A stretch of 64,000 bases of DNA from Salminus brasiliensis (Eukaryota > Chordata > Actinopteri > Characiformes > Bryconidae). Positions within the stretch are counted from its first letter, which is position 1. Each line of letters starts with the position of its first letter. The stretch is from positions 19,429,490-19,493,489 of the forward strand of contig NC_132899.1 in assembly GCF_030463535.1 (NCBI RefSeq), given 5' to 3'. The notes beneath the pieces are model-generated. The model saw only the letters and a list, made by a program, of their open reading frames with translations. It searched no databases and had not been told where the DNA came from. This document shows positions 21,301-36,000 of the stretch, in pieces. The position numbers and the translations under genes are program-made.

Positions 21301-22309
21301 TGTTAGCCATACTTTACCTTCATTGCTGTGCTGGGGATTGGGGTAGCCCTCATTATGGTGGTACATGGAGGTGCAACCAGGCACATCTATGGGGTAAAAT
21401 GCAAGAATTAGCTTTAAAATAAGATCACATGGTCCTACATGGTCCTAGTGAGACATGAGGTTCTAAAGAAAAAAAACATGAACTGGTATAGAGCTTTTAC
21501 ATAAGGTGGTAGTGGGGGGGGGGGGGGTTCTTTATACTTTAGAAGATTTCCTTAATGAACTAAAGGTTCCTCTTTATTAGCACCGCTGTAGAGAACTTCT
21601 GAAAGCCGGTGAAGTGTGTGAAACCTGTGTATCTGCTGACGTGCTAAACTCTGTTACTGGCTGCATCGAGAACAACAGCAGCATTTGTCATGTACTTGTC
21701 TACAGTGATATTTTTGAGCCATGACCAACCGCAATGATGTGCTATGGACACATTATGATGATCCTTGCTCTGGTTCCAAACTTAGAGCCAACCTATGAAA
21801 CCAGCAATGAAACTCTCACTCCTCTCTATCTCTCTGAGTAAATAACTGCTGGTGGGATCGCAAGAGCCCTCGTTCTTGCCTCGGCGTAGTGACTCAAGCC
21901 TGGGGAATGCAGTGGCACAGACTAAGATAAGATGCCAGAGGGGGAAGGAGGGTTTTCAGCTCACGTCGCTCATGCAGTTGGAAGTAATGCTACTGTTTAC
22001 CGCGACATCTGAATGCAACCACAATAGCATGTCGGGCCTGTGACACTGTGCATGAAATCCGTTGCACTTTCATTTTGAATGGTGTGAATGCTATCTTAAG
22101 CAGCCAGAACACTTAACACTTGAAGTTCCACTTCCTGTTGTTTTGTCCCAGGCTAAAGGGAGATTTTTTTGGGCACTTGAAGATAATGGCAAACAATATG
22201 GTAAAAAATATAATACTTGAAGGCATTCCATGTTATGCAATAATGTAATAACATTGGGACACAAAATAAAATGTGCAAATTAATAGTCAGAGCTTGCCTG
22301 AGTACTGCA

Positions 22310-22340
<31 letters not shown>

Positions 22341-25300
22341 GTAAAAATCGATGAATCGATGGAAAAAATATATATTAAAAGATACAGCGGCAGCCCTTTC
22401 TGGGTGGGTGGACTGGGTGGACTGGGTGGCCGTCCCTCTCCCCCCATTACTCAGCACAATGCTAACCAGTTTGTCCAATAGTTGACTAATGTAACTGAAT
22501 TGGCAGTTAGTGATCAGCTGTCCGGTGATGTTAGCCGCAGTTTAAAAAGAAGGCTGCCTTTCCGCATCTCGACAGAAGTATGTGCTAGCCTTCACCCTCC
22601 CGGTGCTAGTTGCATCGTATGATAGTCCTTGCTAGTAAGTGGGAATTGGCAATAACATAACCACAACAAAAATGGAGCCACTAAAACTATGTAAGACCTG
22701 GTAGACTACCAGGTCTCAGAGTCAGAGTCCAGACCTTAGCACTGTTAAATGTGTTGGGGATGACACAGATGGTGAAAAGCAGAAAATGCTCCAACAGACA
22801 CACTGAAAGCAGGTTTCCAAAAAAGTGTGGAAGCTGTAGCTAAAGAGTGGACGCACTAAACACTTTGCAGAGTACTGTCCTAAAGAAAGAAGCTACAGTT
22901 ATCTAGCACACATGGCTGTGCGCATGTTCTGCAGCATTCGTGCACTCTGCAGAGCATGGCCAACAGCTGGCCAGGGCAGGGGTTAAACATCTACTGATAA
23001 ACAGCCAAGTGAAGCTCCACCTCAGATAGCACCGTATCTAAACACAAAACATCCTTTTTCGGACAGATTTCAGCACGTACAGCTCTGAACTTTGTCACTG
23101 CAATCAGGACTCATCAAAGCTATCAATACCAGAACAGAACAGCCACAACACACACACACACTAACAAGAACAGAAGAAGACTCAACAGCATGCTTCCTCT
23201 TTTATCCCCTAGCTGAGTTCTGCTAGGTTTCCTGACTGTCAGTGGCTCGATGGCTTAGTCTGTGTGAAAGCAGGGTTATGCTGGAGAACAAAAGGAGCTA
23301 AACCACTGCTGTTTGAAATCTTTCACAGCGTACAGATGAGCCAGATTCACCCGGGCTCATGTTTCCATCTCTTGTCAGTCAAACCACAGCTCAGTAAGAG
23401 CAATGGCTTGTGCTAAAGCTAAGTGTGTACACCCCCCTACCACCACCACCACCACCACCACCACCTCCCCCGCCTCTGAACCCAGCCCTGCCTCCCTTCC
23501 TCCCTCCCACCTCTCCTCAAACGCAGCCCCCCCCCTCCTCTCAGGTTACTGCCGCCACGCTCATTTTTCCATTATGAGTTCATCTGCCTTGCAGAAAAAG
23601 GAAGCCGCTGCTGCAACCCAACACCCGCCAGCGTTCCGTCGGGGATTCTAGTCTTTCCAGTGCCCTCCATTTTCTCAATGAAATTCCTCTGCCTCCCTGC
23701 TTTTCACACAGCAGCCGAGGGGAGGGGTGGACCAGAGAGAGAGAGACAGAGAGGAAGAAACACTGAAATACAGTTGAGACCTTTGCAAAGTGTCAGAGGT
23801 GTGGGGGGGAGAGACAACAACTTCACAAAGAGAGAGAGAGGGAGGATGACTAAGAAAACTTCTTATGGACATCGCAGTGCCCTTGAATTGGCTGTTTACA
23901 GTAGAGCTCGCAAACACAGCTTTTGATCTCTGAGAAACAGAGAAGAGAGGCAAGATCATTTTAATGGATCTCAGTGCGGTCAGATTACTGTATGAGTAAT
24001 ACCCAGCTAAGCCTTCCCAATCCCTGCACTTTTCTTCCAGTAGAGCCCTGTGTCAGTTACACTGCCATGCAAAAGTTTGAATGAGAGTTTAAATGATTGT
24101 TTTCTTCCATAAAAATAGACACAGTGTATATTTTAAATACTGAGCAATAGACTAAACTAAAGTATGCATCCAGTATTTACAAAAAAAAACCATCATTTAA
24201 TAACAAGAACTTAGTTTTAACACATTATTGCCTATTTAGAGTCTTTTACAGTCACTAGATCTACAAAATATCTCAGCTTCTGTCCAGCAAAAAACTTGTA
24301 TCTCCAAAATGGCAACTTTAAGGTCAAACATCTTAATTATTAATGGAGGTCAATGAAACATTGTAATTTGATTGAGAAATTTTATTCCAAGTTATTTTGG
24401 AGCATTTCTATTGGTCCAAGGTAAAGAACCAGTTATTTAACTTCTCATAGTTTTATATAGAACCATTGTCTGTACTGAGGGACCTTTAAGGTTGTACGTG
24501 TCGGCAACAAAATCATTTTTTATTATATTACAAATCGCTCACCAGGCTCATAGGTGTAGTCAGTGGGCTCCTGTTTGACCATCATGTGGGCTGGGGGGAA
24601 CCTTTGAGGGTGGGGTCCAGCCATGTGAGCCGCTCGCTCATACAGGGGGTCCAGGAACTCCTGCTTGAAGCTCTGCTGAAGGTAGGGCATGCAGGGGTCC
24701 GAGTGCTGCCGGTGGTAACCTCCACCTCCACCAGCGCTGCCGCCTCCTCCTCCTCCAGCCGGAGCAGGGTGCATGCGCTGCAGGGTCTGACCTGGAGGCC
24801 CAAATGGGGGACCCATCTCTGCTGAGCTTGTGGGGAACCTGGAGCTAGAAATCACATATGCCAATAAATTTTTCAATGTTTCAAGGGTCTTCTTTGAAGG
24901 CCTCATTATTTGAGGCCCAACAGAGTGACTCTGATCCACTTGTCAAATGTGGTTCTAGATCTAATAATACATGTCCTCAGATACACAGTGATGCAACCGT
25001 GTTGAAAACCGGCAGACCACAGCTTCTTTTTTTCCTTCTCACTTGCATGCAAACATCATCGGCCAGTTTCACATATAAATGTGTGACTCATGCATGTGAC
25101 GTTATTGATTTCGAAAATCTGTGCATGCAAATCTCCTTTACGGGTAGAAAAATCTGATCTGCGCCAAACAATTGAGCAACATGGGAAGGCCTCTCACAAT
25201 CATTATGCTATCCACTTATCGTATGATAAATGGACATGACCTCAATTATTTTTCCTGACCTTGATATTGCCCATTGTGTTTGCTTTGTTTAAAAACAGCA

Positions 25301-26981
25301 GTTTCATCTTGTGTTATATTTACTTACAATATTTGTATATTTACTATATTCCAATTCCAATGTCTGAACTTTTAATAATTAAAAGTTTATTGCTCTTTAA
25401 AGTGGGTAATTGCATTATCAATGGCATAAAATGATCTTAAAATAGTACCAACAATAAGGTTGTTTATTGCAATTACTTCTGAGGCAATATATCATCCAAG
25501 AAAATAATTATCGAGACAGGCCTAAACATGGCCGGCAGTGTGAACATAGCTTCAATAGAGCTCAACTGCTGGAATGGATCATGCTGGTGTGTTACCTGTG
25601 GTTCATGGGGTAACTGTGGCTGTGGCTGGGGTGTGACTGGCTGGCAGAGGGAGGGTTCATATACCCCGCTTCAGGTCGAGTGCCCACCGGTGGTTTCGGG
25701 GAGTAATGTTGCATGGGGGACATGGGGGTCCCGGGGCAGGAGCTCTTGGGTCCTGCTCCTGCTGCAGCTGCTGTTGCTGCGGAGGCTGCTGCGGACGCTG
25801 CTGCGGACGCTGCTGCTCTCTTCTGTTCATAGGCACTGAAGGACACAGCAGAAGATTACTAAATCACCTTACTGCTTAACCTTTAAACTTAAAAGCTAAC
25901 ACTGAATAGCACTGCATTCCTGATTATAATATTGTAACATATCATTTAAGGAGACCCAATCAGTACTTCATCAGCAAATGCAAATACATCTACAGATTCT
26001 TATATGAACATTAAAAATAATAATAACAATGATAATAATAAAACATGATTAAAACGTTGGTCAGAGTTCTTATTTTAAAATGCTTTGCTATAGATAAGCG
26101 AGTCAGAATGGTTTGCAGTGGTGGTGATGGCAACCAGATGTCTGAAGTACGTCACAGAGAAATGTTACACTAGATGGTTACAAATGTGATGCCTTTAGGG
26201 TGTTATAAGGCAAAATAGTCCCCAAAGAAAGCTGACCCATATTTCTTAGACCCATATTTTTTTTTGTGTATTAGCATTACACATAAATCTTGATTAGGTT
26301 CAATGGTCAGTCAGAGTCTATAAACAATCTTACATCAATTTACAAAAATTCAAAAATTTCTCAAAATGATTTAACTTAAAATATAATATATAAGTACTTA
26401 TGTTTACTCACTAGTTTTTAGCTCAATTAACTTGTACATGTATTCATGTATTCTTGTGTGTATATCTTTTAATGTGTCTTTAATATTTTTAATATTGGAT
26501 GGATTTACTGGCCAAACGATATACTAATAAGGCCCAAAGGTTTTATTTAAGAAGAGCATGACCGCAAGTCCAGTAAGTCAAGAAGTGAACGCCTGATGGT
26601 CGAATACAGTTGCTGATTGTGTGTGCTGACCTGGCGTAAAGGCACTGCTCTCCACTGGGGTAGCTGAAGCTCTGCTTGTGGCTGCATGACTGGCTGGGGT
26701 CTGAGCCGGGGCTCTGAGGCTCTTTCTTAATCTTCACCGGCGGGCTGTGGAATGCCACTGCTGCGATAGAGACAAACAGGTTCATTAATACAGCCACATT
26801 CCAGGGCGCTCCGCTCTGGCCTCAAGGAACAGCACAGGGGCAAATACTTTTGTCTGTGCTGGAAATACCAGAGCAGTTCAATGACTCCACAACCAAAACA
26901 AGACTGGGGAGAAGAGACACACATGTACAAACGTTCCAGCTTCTCTTAAGAGTTGCCCGTGTCATCAGCCATAGAGTGCAT

Positions 26982-27019
<38 letters not shown>

Positions 27020-30000
27020 TTACAATAGCACTGACACGCCCCAGTCTGCTGACAGATTCATTTGAACCTCTCCTTCTTCAGACACAACAAAACTATTAAC
27101 ATCCCACGCTCTCAACAGGTTAATCACGGCATAAACATCCACTGCCGTCACCAAGCTCTGCTGAAATACACAATACCAGTGGCATGCTTTTGTTAACTGT
27201 CATGGTGCTGCTGCCAAGGTATGCCATTGAGAGTTTTCCTCCATTCAGGTTGTTTTTCACTTTAATGGCTGACGCTGCACTCAATTATCGTATGATTAAC
27301 TCAGTGTAAAAGAAAGAAAAGCCAACACACCTGTGGGACCAGGGACGAGATCACTGAGCCATTTTGTGATATTTCCCCTTTAGAGCACTTTAAAGCATGT
27401 GTCTGACAGAAAATAATAATAAACATAATGGGGTGTGCTGGTGATTAGAAGCAGCATTGTCTTTAAAGCAACACTATGTAGCAATTGTACCTTCAAATAA
27501 CAGTTTCAAAATCCTTGTGAAGCTCCACTGACTAGTAATAGTGAGAAAAATGCCTCTATTGTTGATACTCTGGGCTCAGCAGGCTGCTAACCTCACTATA
27601 TAACTCTGGAGAAGCGGGCAGGACAATGTTTGGGAGTCATATTTGTGTAAAACCCTGTAACATTACCCTACCGCTTCAGTCCACATGCTTCTTTCACTTC
27701 AGATAAAGATTCTGTATGTCTCAACTAGTCCAGAAATGTGTAAAGTGTATCTGTAATGGGTGACTCAATGTATGAATTACACTTCCCTACTGCAAGACAA
27801 CGTCTTCATACACCAAGTCTAGCTGATCAGCAAAGGCGCTTTTTGGCTATTAGCTTTCATTACTTGCTAGCTATATTAGCTTCTTAATTTTTTGATCCTA
27901 AAAAGAAGACGTCTGGTAATACATCATCTTTTCTCTGGACACGTCCTCTTTCTAGGATCTAAAAATGCGTCCAGGATTTCTAAGGTCAAATTGATTGATT
28001 GGCAAAAAAGTCCCATATTCTCCCAGTTACTAGTGGTCTATATGTACTTGCATCTACACAACCATAGGCCAACTTGCTTATCATAATGCCCTAAAATGCC
28101 TAAAAGCAAATGTAAATAAACACAAATATTCTAAAATATCCAAAAGAAGAACTGGAAAAATAGTGGATTTTTATGGCAAATTATTATTTTTGTATTATCT
28201 TTGTAGTGGCATGAAATAATAAAATGTAATTGTTAAAGGTGGTAAAAATAAAACTTTGTTTTATTTCTTTAAACTCTAAAGACACATGAGTTTAAAAGAG
28301 GAAAATGAGCTGATTTGGCCTATAGACTATTAAGGCTATTTATTAATCTTGGTAAATTAGTAAATGTTTAGGTATTTTTGTTTATTACCATAGTTGCATG
28401 ATTTTTGAGATATTTAACTGCCTTCCTCTGTCATATACTGCCATTGCTCTACAACTTCCTTAAAGCCCCTCAACCACGACATCCCAATTACAAAAAAGTA
28501 AAGTAAAATCTATCCAGTGCAAAACTAAACAATCAAACTTCAGCCACTAAAATATCTTAGCTAGTCAACTGCATGGGAGGGTGTCTGACTGAACCAATGC
28601 TTTAAGAGTTTGAGAGTCCAGATCAGAGGGACGTTTCACTCGAGTAGCCGGGGAGCCACCCAGCGCGTCTGGGCCTGGGTCTGCACTAGAGCGCTACGTT
28701 GCTGTTTATTATTGGAGGGGAGCAGGCCGGCGCGCAGACTGTATGGTACAGGATGTTTTTCTGGGCCGCTCAGGGTAAACAGCAGCAGCTGTGCTCCTCC
28801 AGCTGAGCTCCAGCCCTGTGTTTATGGCTGTTTATGTGTTGATTGTCGTGGGCGCAGACCTGACGGAACAGGCACAGGCTGAAACCCAAGCCCAGGTAAT
28901 TACATATTCTCTCTCTCAGAGAAGAAAGAGGAATACAGAAAAGGCCTCTTCTTGCTGTGATATTGCAGCATCGGCAACAGCCCTACCACAGGCATCAGAG
29001 AAAGAGAGAGAGGGAGAGAGAGGCAGCTGAGAGAGCTGGGCGAGAGGGGGATGGCACTCGTTTATCTCCTTTTTTTCCCATGCTGGGCAAAGTGATGAGG
29101 AAGTGTTGGCTTAGTGTGAAGCTTAGAATGGATTAGCCAGTATTTAAGCAGACTTCTCAGGGAGGGAGACAATAGATGTTAAGCATTTTAAATCCACTGG
29201 GCCCAGGAAAACATGCCATAAAGTCTAAGACTTTAGCATGGGTGATATACAGAGGCAAATACACTTTTGGAATGTGTCTGCACAAGCAAGTATGCTTTTG
29301 AGCTGACAGATCTGAACACTTATAACAAAATAAGCTCTTACAGTAGCACACTGAAACCAAAGGCGAATGTTTTTCAGGGATCAAGGTGTAATCACTTTTT
29401 TCTGGGTGTGGGGTTTGACGTTCTCTTCCCTGACACTGCTAATTCTAACATGGAAAATCAGTATAAATGTTTGCATCACGCACTAATAAAACCTGCTCTT
29501 TGACACCGCAGTTGAGGTGGGTGATATCATTACAGCATTTTGAGCATTTTCTAGTGGGCATCATCACTAAGCCACAATTACAAGTAACAGCCTACAGTTA
29601 AGAAACAGTGAGTTTGAATCCCAGCAACAATACTGTAATTTCACACCAATCCGACACTCACAGACTCACTGTGGAGACCATTAAGTACCATGAAAGTACC
29701 TTTTTTCATCAGAAGTGTTTCTCAATAACTGAGTTTCACACAATTCACACTTCCTCTTGGTGCTTGTAACACTATTGTGAAGCATATAAATAAATTCTGT
29801 GGTCACAAATAAATTGATCATCAGCCTCACTAATTATATTTATAAGTATTAACCTTTCATACTTCAAACAACATAGAACTGTATTGATTTTTATTGTGTC
29901 TACTTTACAATCTTATAGCGTTACCAGACTTTTCTATTTACTGTATCAACTAGCCTCTTAGTCTGTTACAAATAATCCCACCAATAGGTGAACTTCTTAT

Positions 30001-33000
30001 ATATTCGTATAAGAATCTTAATAAGATTGAATAAAAGTTCATATTACTTTCACTTAAATCAGATTAGTGTACTTACAAAACTCTTAAAAATTACATTATT
30101 TAATACAAACCAAAAGGTTGTCCGGTTCTCAAATTACTGTTATAATTGAATGTGGCACTGTTAGTACATTGTGTTTATTCAATCTTATCAAATCACAGTA
30201 CGCATCATTGTAGTAGTTGTTGTATGTCCCGCCCCTGCACTGGAGGTTTATGCTGCCATTTCTGATGAGCTTTTGTGTGTGCCGTAGCTGGCACTAGTTT
30301 CTAATTAGAAAAGCTTAACAACTCACTTGCAATGAATCAAATGACTTTAGCTGGAAAGCATTGAAATTTGCTATGTGGAGCTATTCACCGGCAATCATAT
30401 GCCTCAGATCACACTGTCTAATAAACTCATTACAGTAAGTAGAGAAATCTACTAATTCCAGGCCATTAAACAGACGAGCCGAGGGCCATTTAAACTGAAC
30501 ACGTGCCGTGGCTGGAGTCAATCTTTGGGAAAAATTTAACATTATCAAGACGTTTCCTCCTGCCATTAACCTAAACTCAGTTTATAGACCAGTGGCAGAG
30601 AGCGTAAACAGAGATGTGACACTAAAGGTACGTTGTGTTCGTCTTTCTTCTTCTTTTTTTTCAGTAATTCGACCAAAGCGCTCTGTTTCTGGCCATTCTC
30701 TCAGTGCGACTCATTTGGAAGTTACGTCACTTTTTCTCAGATCCACTCATATTTCACAGGTTTTGTTTCTTGTGCGAGAGGAAGGGAGGTCATGAACCTG
30801 AATGTGCAGTGTGACATCTGGGTGAAGTGTTTAGATGTTTCTGATCGTACACTGTACACAGTACGTACATAGAGTTAGTATTACGAAAATGAGAGAGAGA
30901 GAGAGAGAGACAGAGAGAGAGAGATTCTTAGAATTTACAACAGTCCATTTTTCCTAATAAAATGAAAAGTATGGAAAAGAGGACAATTTCTTTTGAAAAT
31001 ACAGTAATAAGCTATAAAATATAGGCAAACCTTGTAACTCCTTCCAAATCACTATTTTGGTTATAAACTCTATTATGTGAAGAACTCACAATGAAAGACT
31101 ACCAAAACCGTCCAAAATCAAATGGAATAACATCTAAGAGTGTGTTTTCCCTTCTGCTATAAAAGTTACCATTGCCCAGATACAAGGATGGAGCTGGGTG
31201 GTCCCTAAAAGCACCTTAAAAGATCTCCAACTCTACACCTTCATCACAAACTGCCAAACGAGGCTATAAACCCAACGGTGAACATGTGAACGTGACTAGC
31301 CCTTAGCATTCGCACCTCTTCTCAAGGAACACACGTACGTGTGAAAACCCAGTAGCATTGTGCACTACCTGGCGAGAGAGTCACCCATTCAGAGTGAGCC
31401 GACAGAGGCAGTCCGGGCCAAGACAGAGGAGCTGGACTTTACATATGTAAATAGCATGCTTCAGAGGAGAGGACAGGGAGGTGAAGGGGGATGGTCAGGG
31501 TTGAGTGCTTTAGGAAGTGGAGGATCATTATGGAGGGCCATTCAGTCAACTCCCACCACAAACAAATCTCAGGACCTCGATACCCCCACTGCCGGCCCAG
31601 ACAAAAAGACAGCCACCAGCTGTGACAGATGGAGGCACCAGTGGCTCCTCAAAAGCCTCTGCAGATATGACAGGAGGAGCAGCACTGGTGATCGGCCCAA
31701 CAGGGAGCCCACTCAGCGATGTTCCAGGCGAAAATCAAATGTACACAATTTTCCTCCCCTTAGCCCAAATGCACCCGATTAGGCATGTTTGGTGTGTTTA
31801 GTTTTGTACTGGAGCTTTGAGGCTAATGTTGCTAACCAGTCTTGGAAGCTTATACCTCACTGTACCCTGTCAGTCCATTGAGTCTAGATTTTGCTAACTG
31901 AATTGGGTACAGCAGTGTTATAGTGCATTATTATCAGAGCAGAATGCTTTTAGACATTCAAACAGCATACATTCATTACCAGTTTTGAATGCCATTCTAT
32001 GTAGGATTTTTATGTTGCCCTATGTTGAACCATTGTCTGTACTGCACACAACCCTTGAAGAACCTCTTTTAAAGGGCGTAGAAACAGAATTGTTCACTAA
32101 AACGTTTTTATTGCTTCATTGCTTTTTAAGCTGCTCATAAATTTCCAGCTTGCGCTCTGCTTTTGAGCTAAACCTCAACACCACTGAAGATCTGGAGAGT
32201 TTTAAAGTATTGTATATTCATGTCACAAGGACTTCCTGGAGGTTTTTCAGCTCATGACAGCTGTGGACGAGGCCAACTCCTCAATATCTCAACAGGTACG
32301 ATGATTCACTGACTTCGGTACAATATCGCAGGCCCATAAACACACAGTGCTGTAGCAGAGCACAGGCCAGAGCATGTGACCACTGTGAGCTGTAGTGTGT
32401 TACAGAGAAAGGGTGCAAAAAAAAAAAAAAAGTGAACGATTAAGTAAACACAGTCGATAAGATAGAATTCAGAGCTGCGCTTATAATGGACTGGGGCTTT
32501 GTGTTTGGACCAGCATGGCGTGAGCAAATATCCTTTTCCACATTATGGCGTGTTTGCGATTTGATCTGTTGTTATGATACAGCCGTAAGTTAGGTTGCTG
32601 CGGCAAATCGGAGACTTAAGAGATCCACCCTGCATCCTATTGGCCAGCTGCACCCAACAGTGCCAAATCAATGAGAACAACAAGAATGCCAATTACACTA
32701 GAATGGCTTTAAAGGTTAAAATTGAGGTATTGATTTTTAGTATCCCACTTAACACTGCTTTCAAAGCCGACCCGTTCCTCCGCAAACAGCGCCTGTCAAA
32801 GGCTGCTATACATCAGACTGGGAATATAATGGTGGCACTAGGGTGTCACGGGTGGTGGTCACAGCAGTCACAACATGTCTAGTCAGGGCACCTTTCCAAT
32901 GGCAGGACTACGCCTCAGTAATGAATAGAGGAACAGAAGGACAGCATTAAGGCATGGTATAATTCATTCATGTTGTTGTGCAGACTGGGATTTGACAAAT

Positions 33001-36000
33001 ACTTCAAGCATTAGTCAAGCACTGGCTGGAAACGTCTGTTGCAAGCTTATTTTTAACAGTGCTGCTGGGGTCTGGTCTTGTTCGATTTTGCTGAGGTTTT
33101 CATGTTTGTTGGGTCGGGTTTTGTGCGTAAGTAACTCTACCTTCAATAAAACAATCAGTGGAAAAGTCAAGTGAAGGGAGAGGGTGAGGGAAATGACTGG
33201 GCTGCAGAGCTCTCAAAGAAACAAGTCTGTCATTTCAGCAGAGCGTAGAAACATGTGCTGGACATGTGGGGTTCAGGTCAGCATGCAAGCACAATGAAAG
33301 AGGAGACAGAGCTCATCTCTTGGAGCTAGAAAGATTTTTTTTTGCAGAATTCCTCCCAAGTCTTTCAGGGTTTTAATTGTTGTCATAAGACTTTATGCTG
33401 TTTTTCCTGGACTAGATGTTGTTGCATATCGGTTTTCAGACCTCAGAGCTGTACCTTATTGTTCCTGTTTTAACCAAACTTTATATTTTAGAAACTGTAA
33501 CTACAGGAGAAGGAAGTTTTACATAAATGAATGGAATACGATTTTATTTATAGTGACAGTGTTTAAAAGGTACAAAATGTTCCCACATGGCAAATCTCTG
33601 AAATCATCAACATTTTCAAACCAGAAGGAAATGTATCTATAAATGTATATCATGTAAAAATTGAATATTGTTTTTAATTCCAAGTAATTTTACACCAAAT
33701 GTTCACACAATGGTAAGGACAGCTCGTATTTTAAAGGGTTTTAAAAAGGAAAAAATAGAGGTTGTCAATATGCATAATATATGCACTGACAAATCATGCC
33801 TATTAGACCTAGGCCTTTGTTCTGCACCATAAATATCAAGATCCCACCTCTATAATTGAATTCCCTATGAATATGTTTTTGTGCTTTTCCAATACTATGT
33901 TAGGACCAAGCTGGATTAAAGGAATTTCTAGATATAACACATTTACACATTTGACACTTGTAAAATACATTGTAAGTTTTAACTGGAACAGACACTAACG
34001 CATACAGTATGTTACCATGTGTGTAGGCATTTAGTAGTGTCTCTTAGCAAATAATTTTGACACAGAGCTGCTGATGCTGTTTTTTAATTTCTAACAACTG
34101 ACTGCATCCTGGTTGGGCTACCCCTCATATTCACAGTTAATAGCCTATCGAGTACTTCTAGAATGCCCTCCACCACCAACATTTAGGCATTTAATTCCAC
34201 CAATGAAGTCCTAACCAACTGAAGATCTTGCTCAGCTGTATCTACTTCTGCATCTTGCTTGGACAATGTTTAGTTTTGTGGTTCAGATAAAAGAAACAGC
34301 TTTTTGTTTCCAACCAACACTTCCACAATGGAATAAGACAAGCATGTCAGTACCTGCTTAAGTACAAGCATGATGTTATTAAACACAACTTAACTAAAAA
34401 TCACAAATTTGTATTTTCACATTTCACAAAATTCTCTGAGCAGTCTCTGAAGGCCTTGACTGCTCCTTTTTTCCACCACTTTTATTCCCGGTTTGCTCAC
34501 TAGGGGATCGTACCCAGATTCCTGTAATGCAGCTTTGCAACAAACTGTTGTAAAAGGTGTTATATAAGTGAACTTGACTTGATTGTTGAATGTCAACTTG
34601 ACATTGTTAAGTAGGGCAGCAGACTGCAAACACACTCAGACTAAAATAAAAGGAGGTTCACACCTGCTTCTCTTTGTCTGTAGCAGTGTTTGAAAGTCAA
34701 AGTCACAATCCCAACTTGTGCAAGTAAATTCGTGCCATTCACCGCAATAGCCGTTCATGTTCATGTGATGAGAATGCACTCTTGACACATTTCGCCAAAT
34801 TCACAGTTTCACTTCCCTTTCCAAAGCACGGCTGGACCGGATGGACTCCTGCTGCAGAGATTTTCCATTATTATCTCATTTCAAACAGACCCCTATGATA
34901 TGAATGCAAATGAACTGGGGAAAAGGTTTTTTTTAAAAACCAAGATCAAACAGGAGAACGAAATCACCAAAAAAGAGGTTACTGTGGAATGATGTAATTC
35001 CATGCAACATGATAGTGCTGTGATGAATGCATGCCTGTGAATGAGAGAGGGAGAATGACTCTGTAAGAATGAGATGGTGTGTGTGTTGGAAGGGGTGGGG
35101 TGGGGGGGGTGTATGTAGAAGCAGTAATTAATCTCTCCACCTCCCATCCCTCAGCTCTCAATATAGCTGTCCTCTTTAAATGTTTAATGCATGTATTGAT
35201 TTCCCTCTCATTGCAGAAATTATATAATGAACCTGACTGGAGAGATATCCATTCAGTGATGTGTCGGAGAGCGAAAAAAAAAAAGTGCACTCCTTATCTC
35301 CTGAGAGAGATAACACGTGCCCATTGAGTTCCTGTCAGGCCCGTGAGAAATACATTTCTACAGAGACTCTGCGTGCTCTCTTCTAATCTGGGTTAAGGCC
35401 TTAATTATTATAATAGTTTGGAGTAGCGACACTCAGCCCGCTTCTTGCTGTCTTTCATCTACACTTACCATCGACTGATCCATTATTGCTTTTTCAATAT
35501 ACGACCTACTCTGTGTCAGCAGAAAATCTCTGAAAGATCAGGCAGAACAAAAGGAAAGGGCAAAGCGAGCCAGACCTAACAATGAACGATCGCATATGGG
35601 ATTTACAGCAGTGTATGAAATGAATGGTCATCTTTTTCATTGGTATGACCTGTCCAAGCTTCGCAATCATTACTAAACCTCCTCCAAAAAGATATTCTGA
35701 ACTAACGTATGTTAATATGACAAGATTTTATTCTAAAAGCCTTTGAGAATGTTGATGAAACTAGCCTGTTGCTACAGGCAGGCAGGCAGGCAGAGGTACT
35801 GTATAGTGACCAGGGAGATACTAAAACGGACCAAGGTAATGCAACATTGTATGGTAACAATAATTACAATTAATATTTTTTATATTAATTGTATTTTTTT
35901 TTCTAAGCTATGCTACGTGGCTGTGGGCCATCTCTATACTGTAATCCAGCCAATAAAAGTAAAGTTTATCTTTCATGAGCCCACTGTAAAATAGAAAAGT

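Noticed and set aside
26822..27065. Frames with CVCVCV or HTHTHT runs
   Set aside because: Translation of the (CA)n microsatellite.
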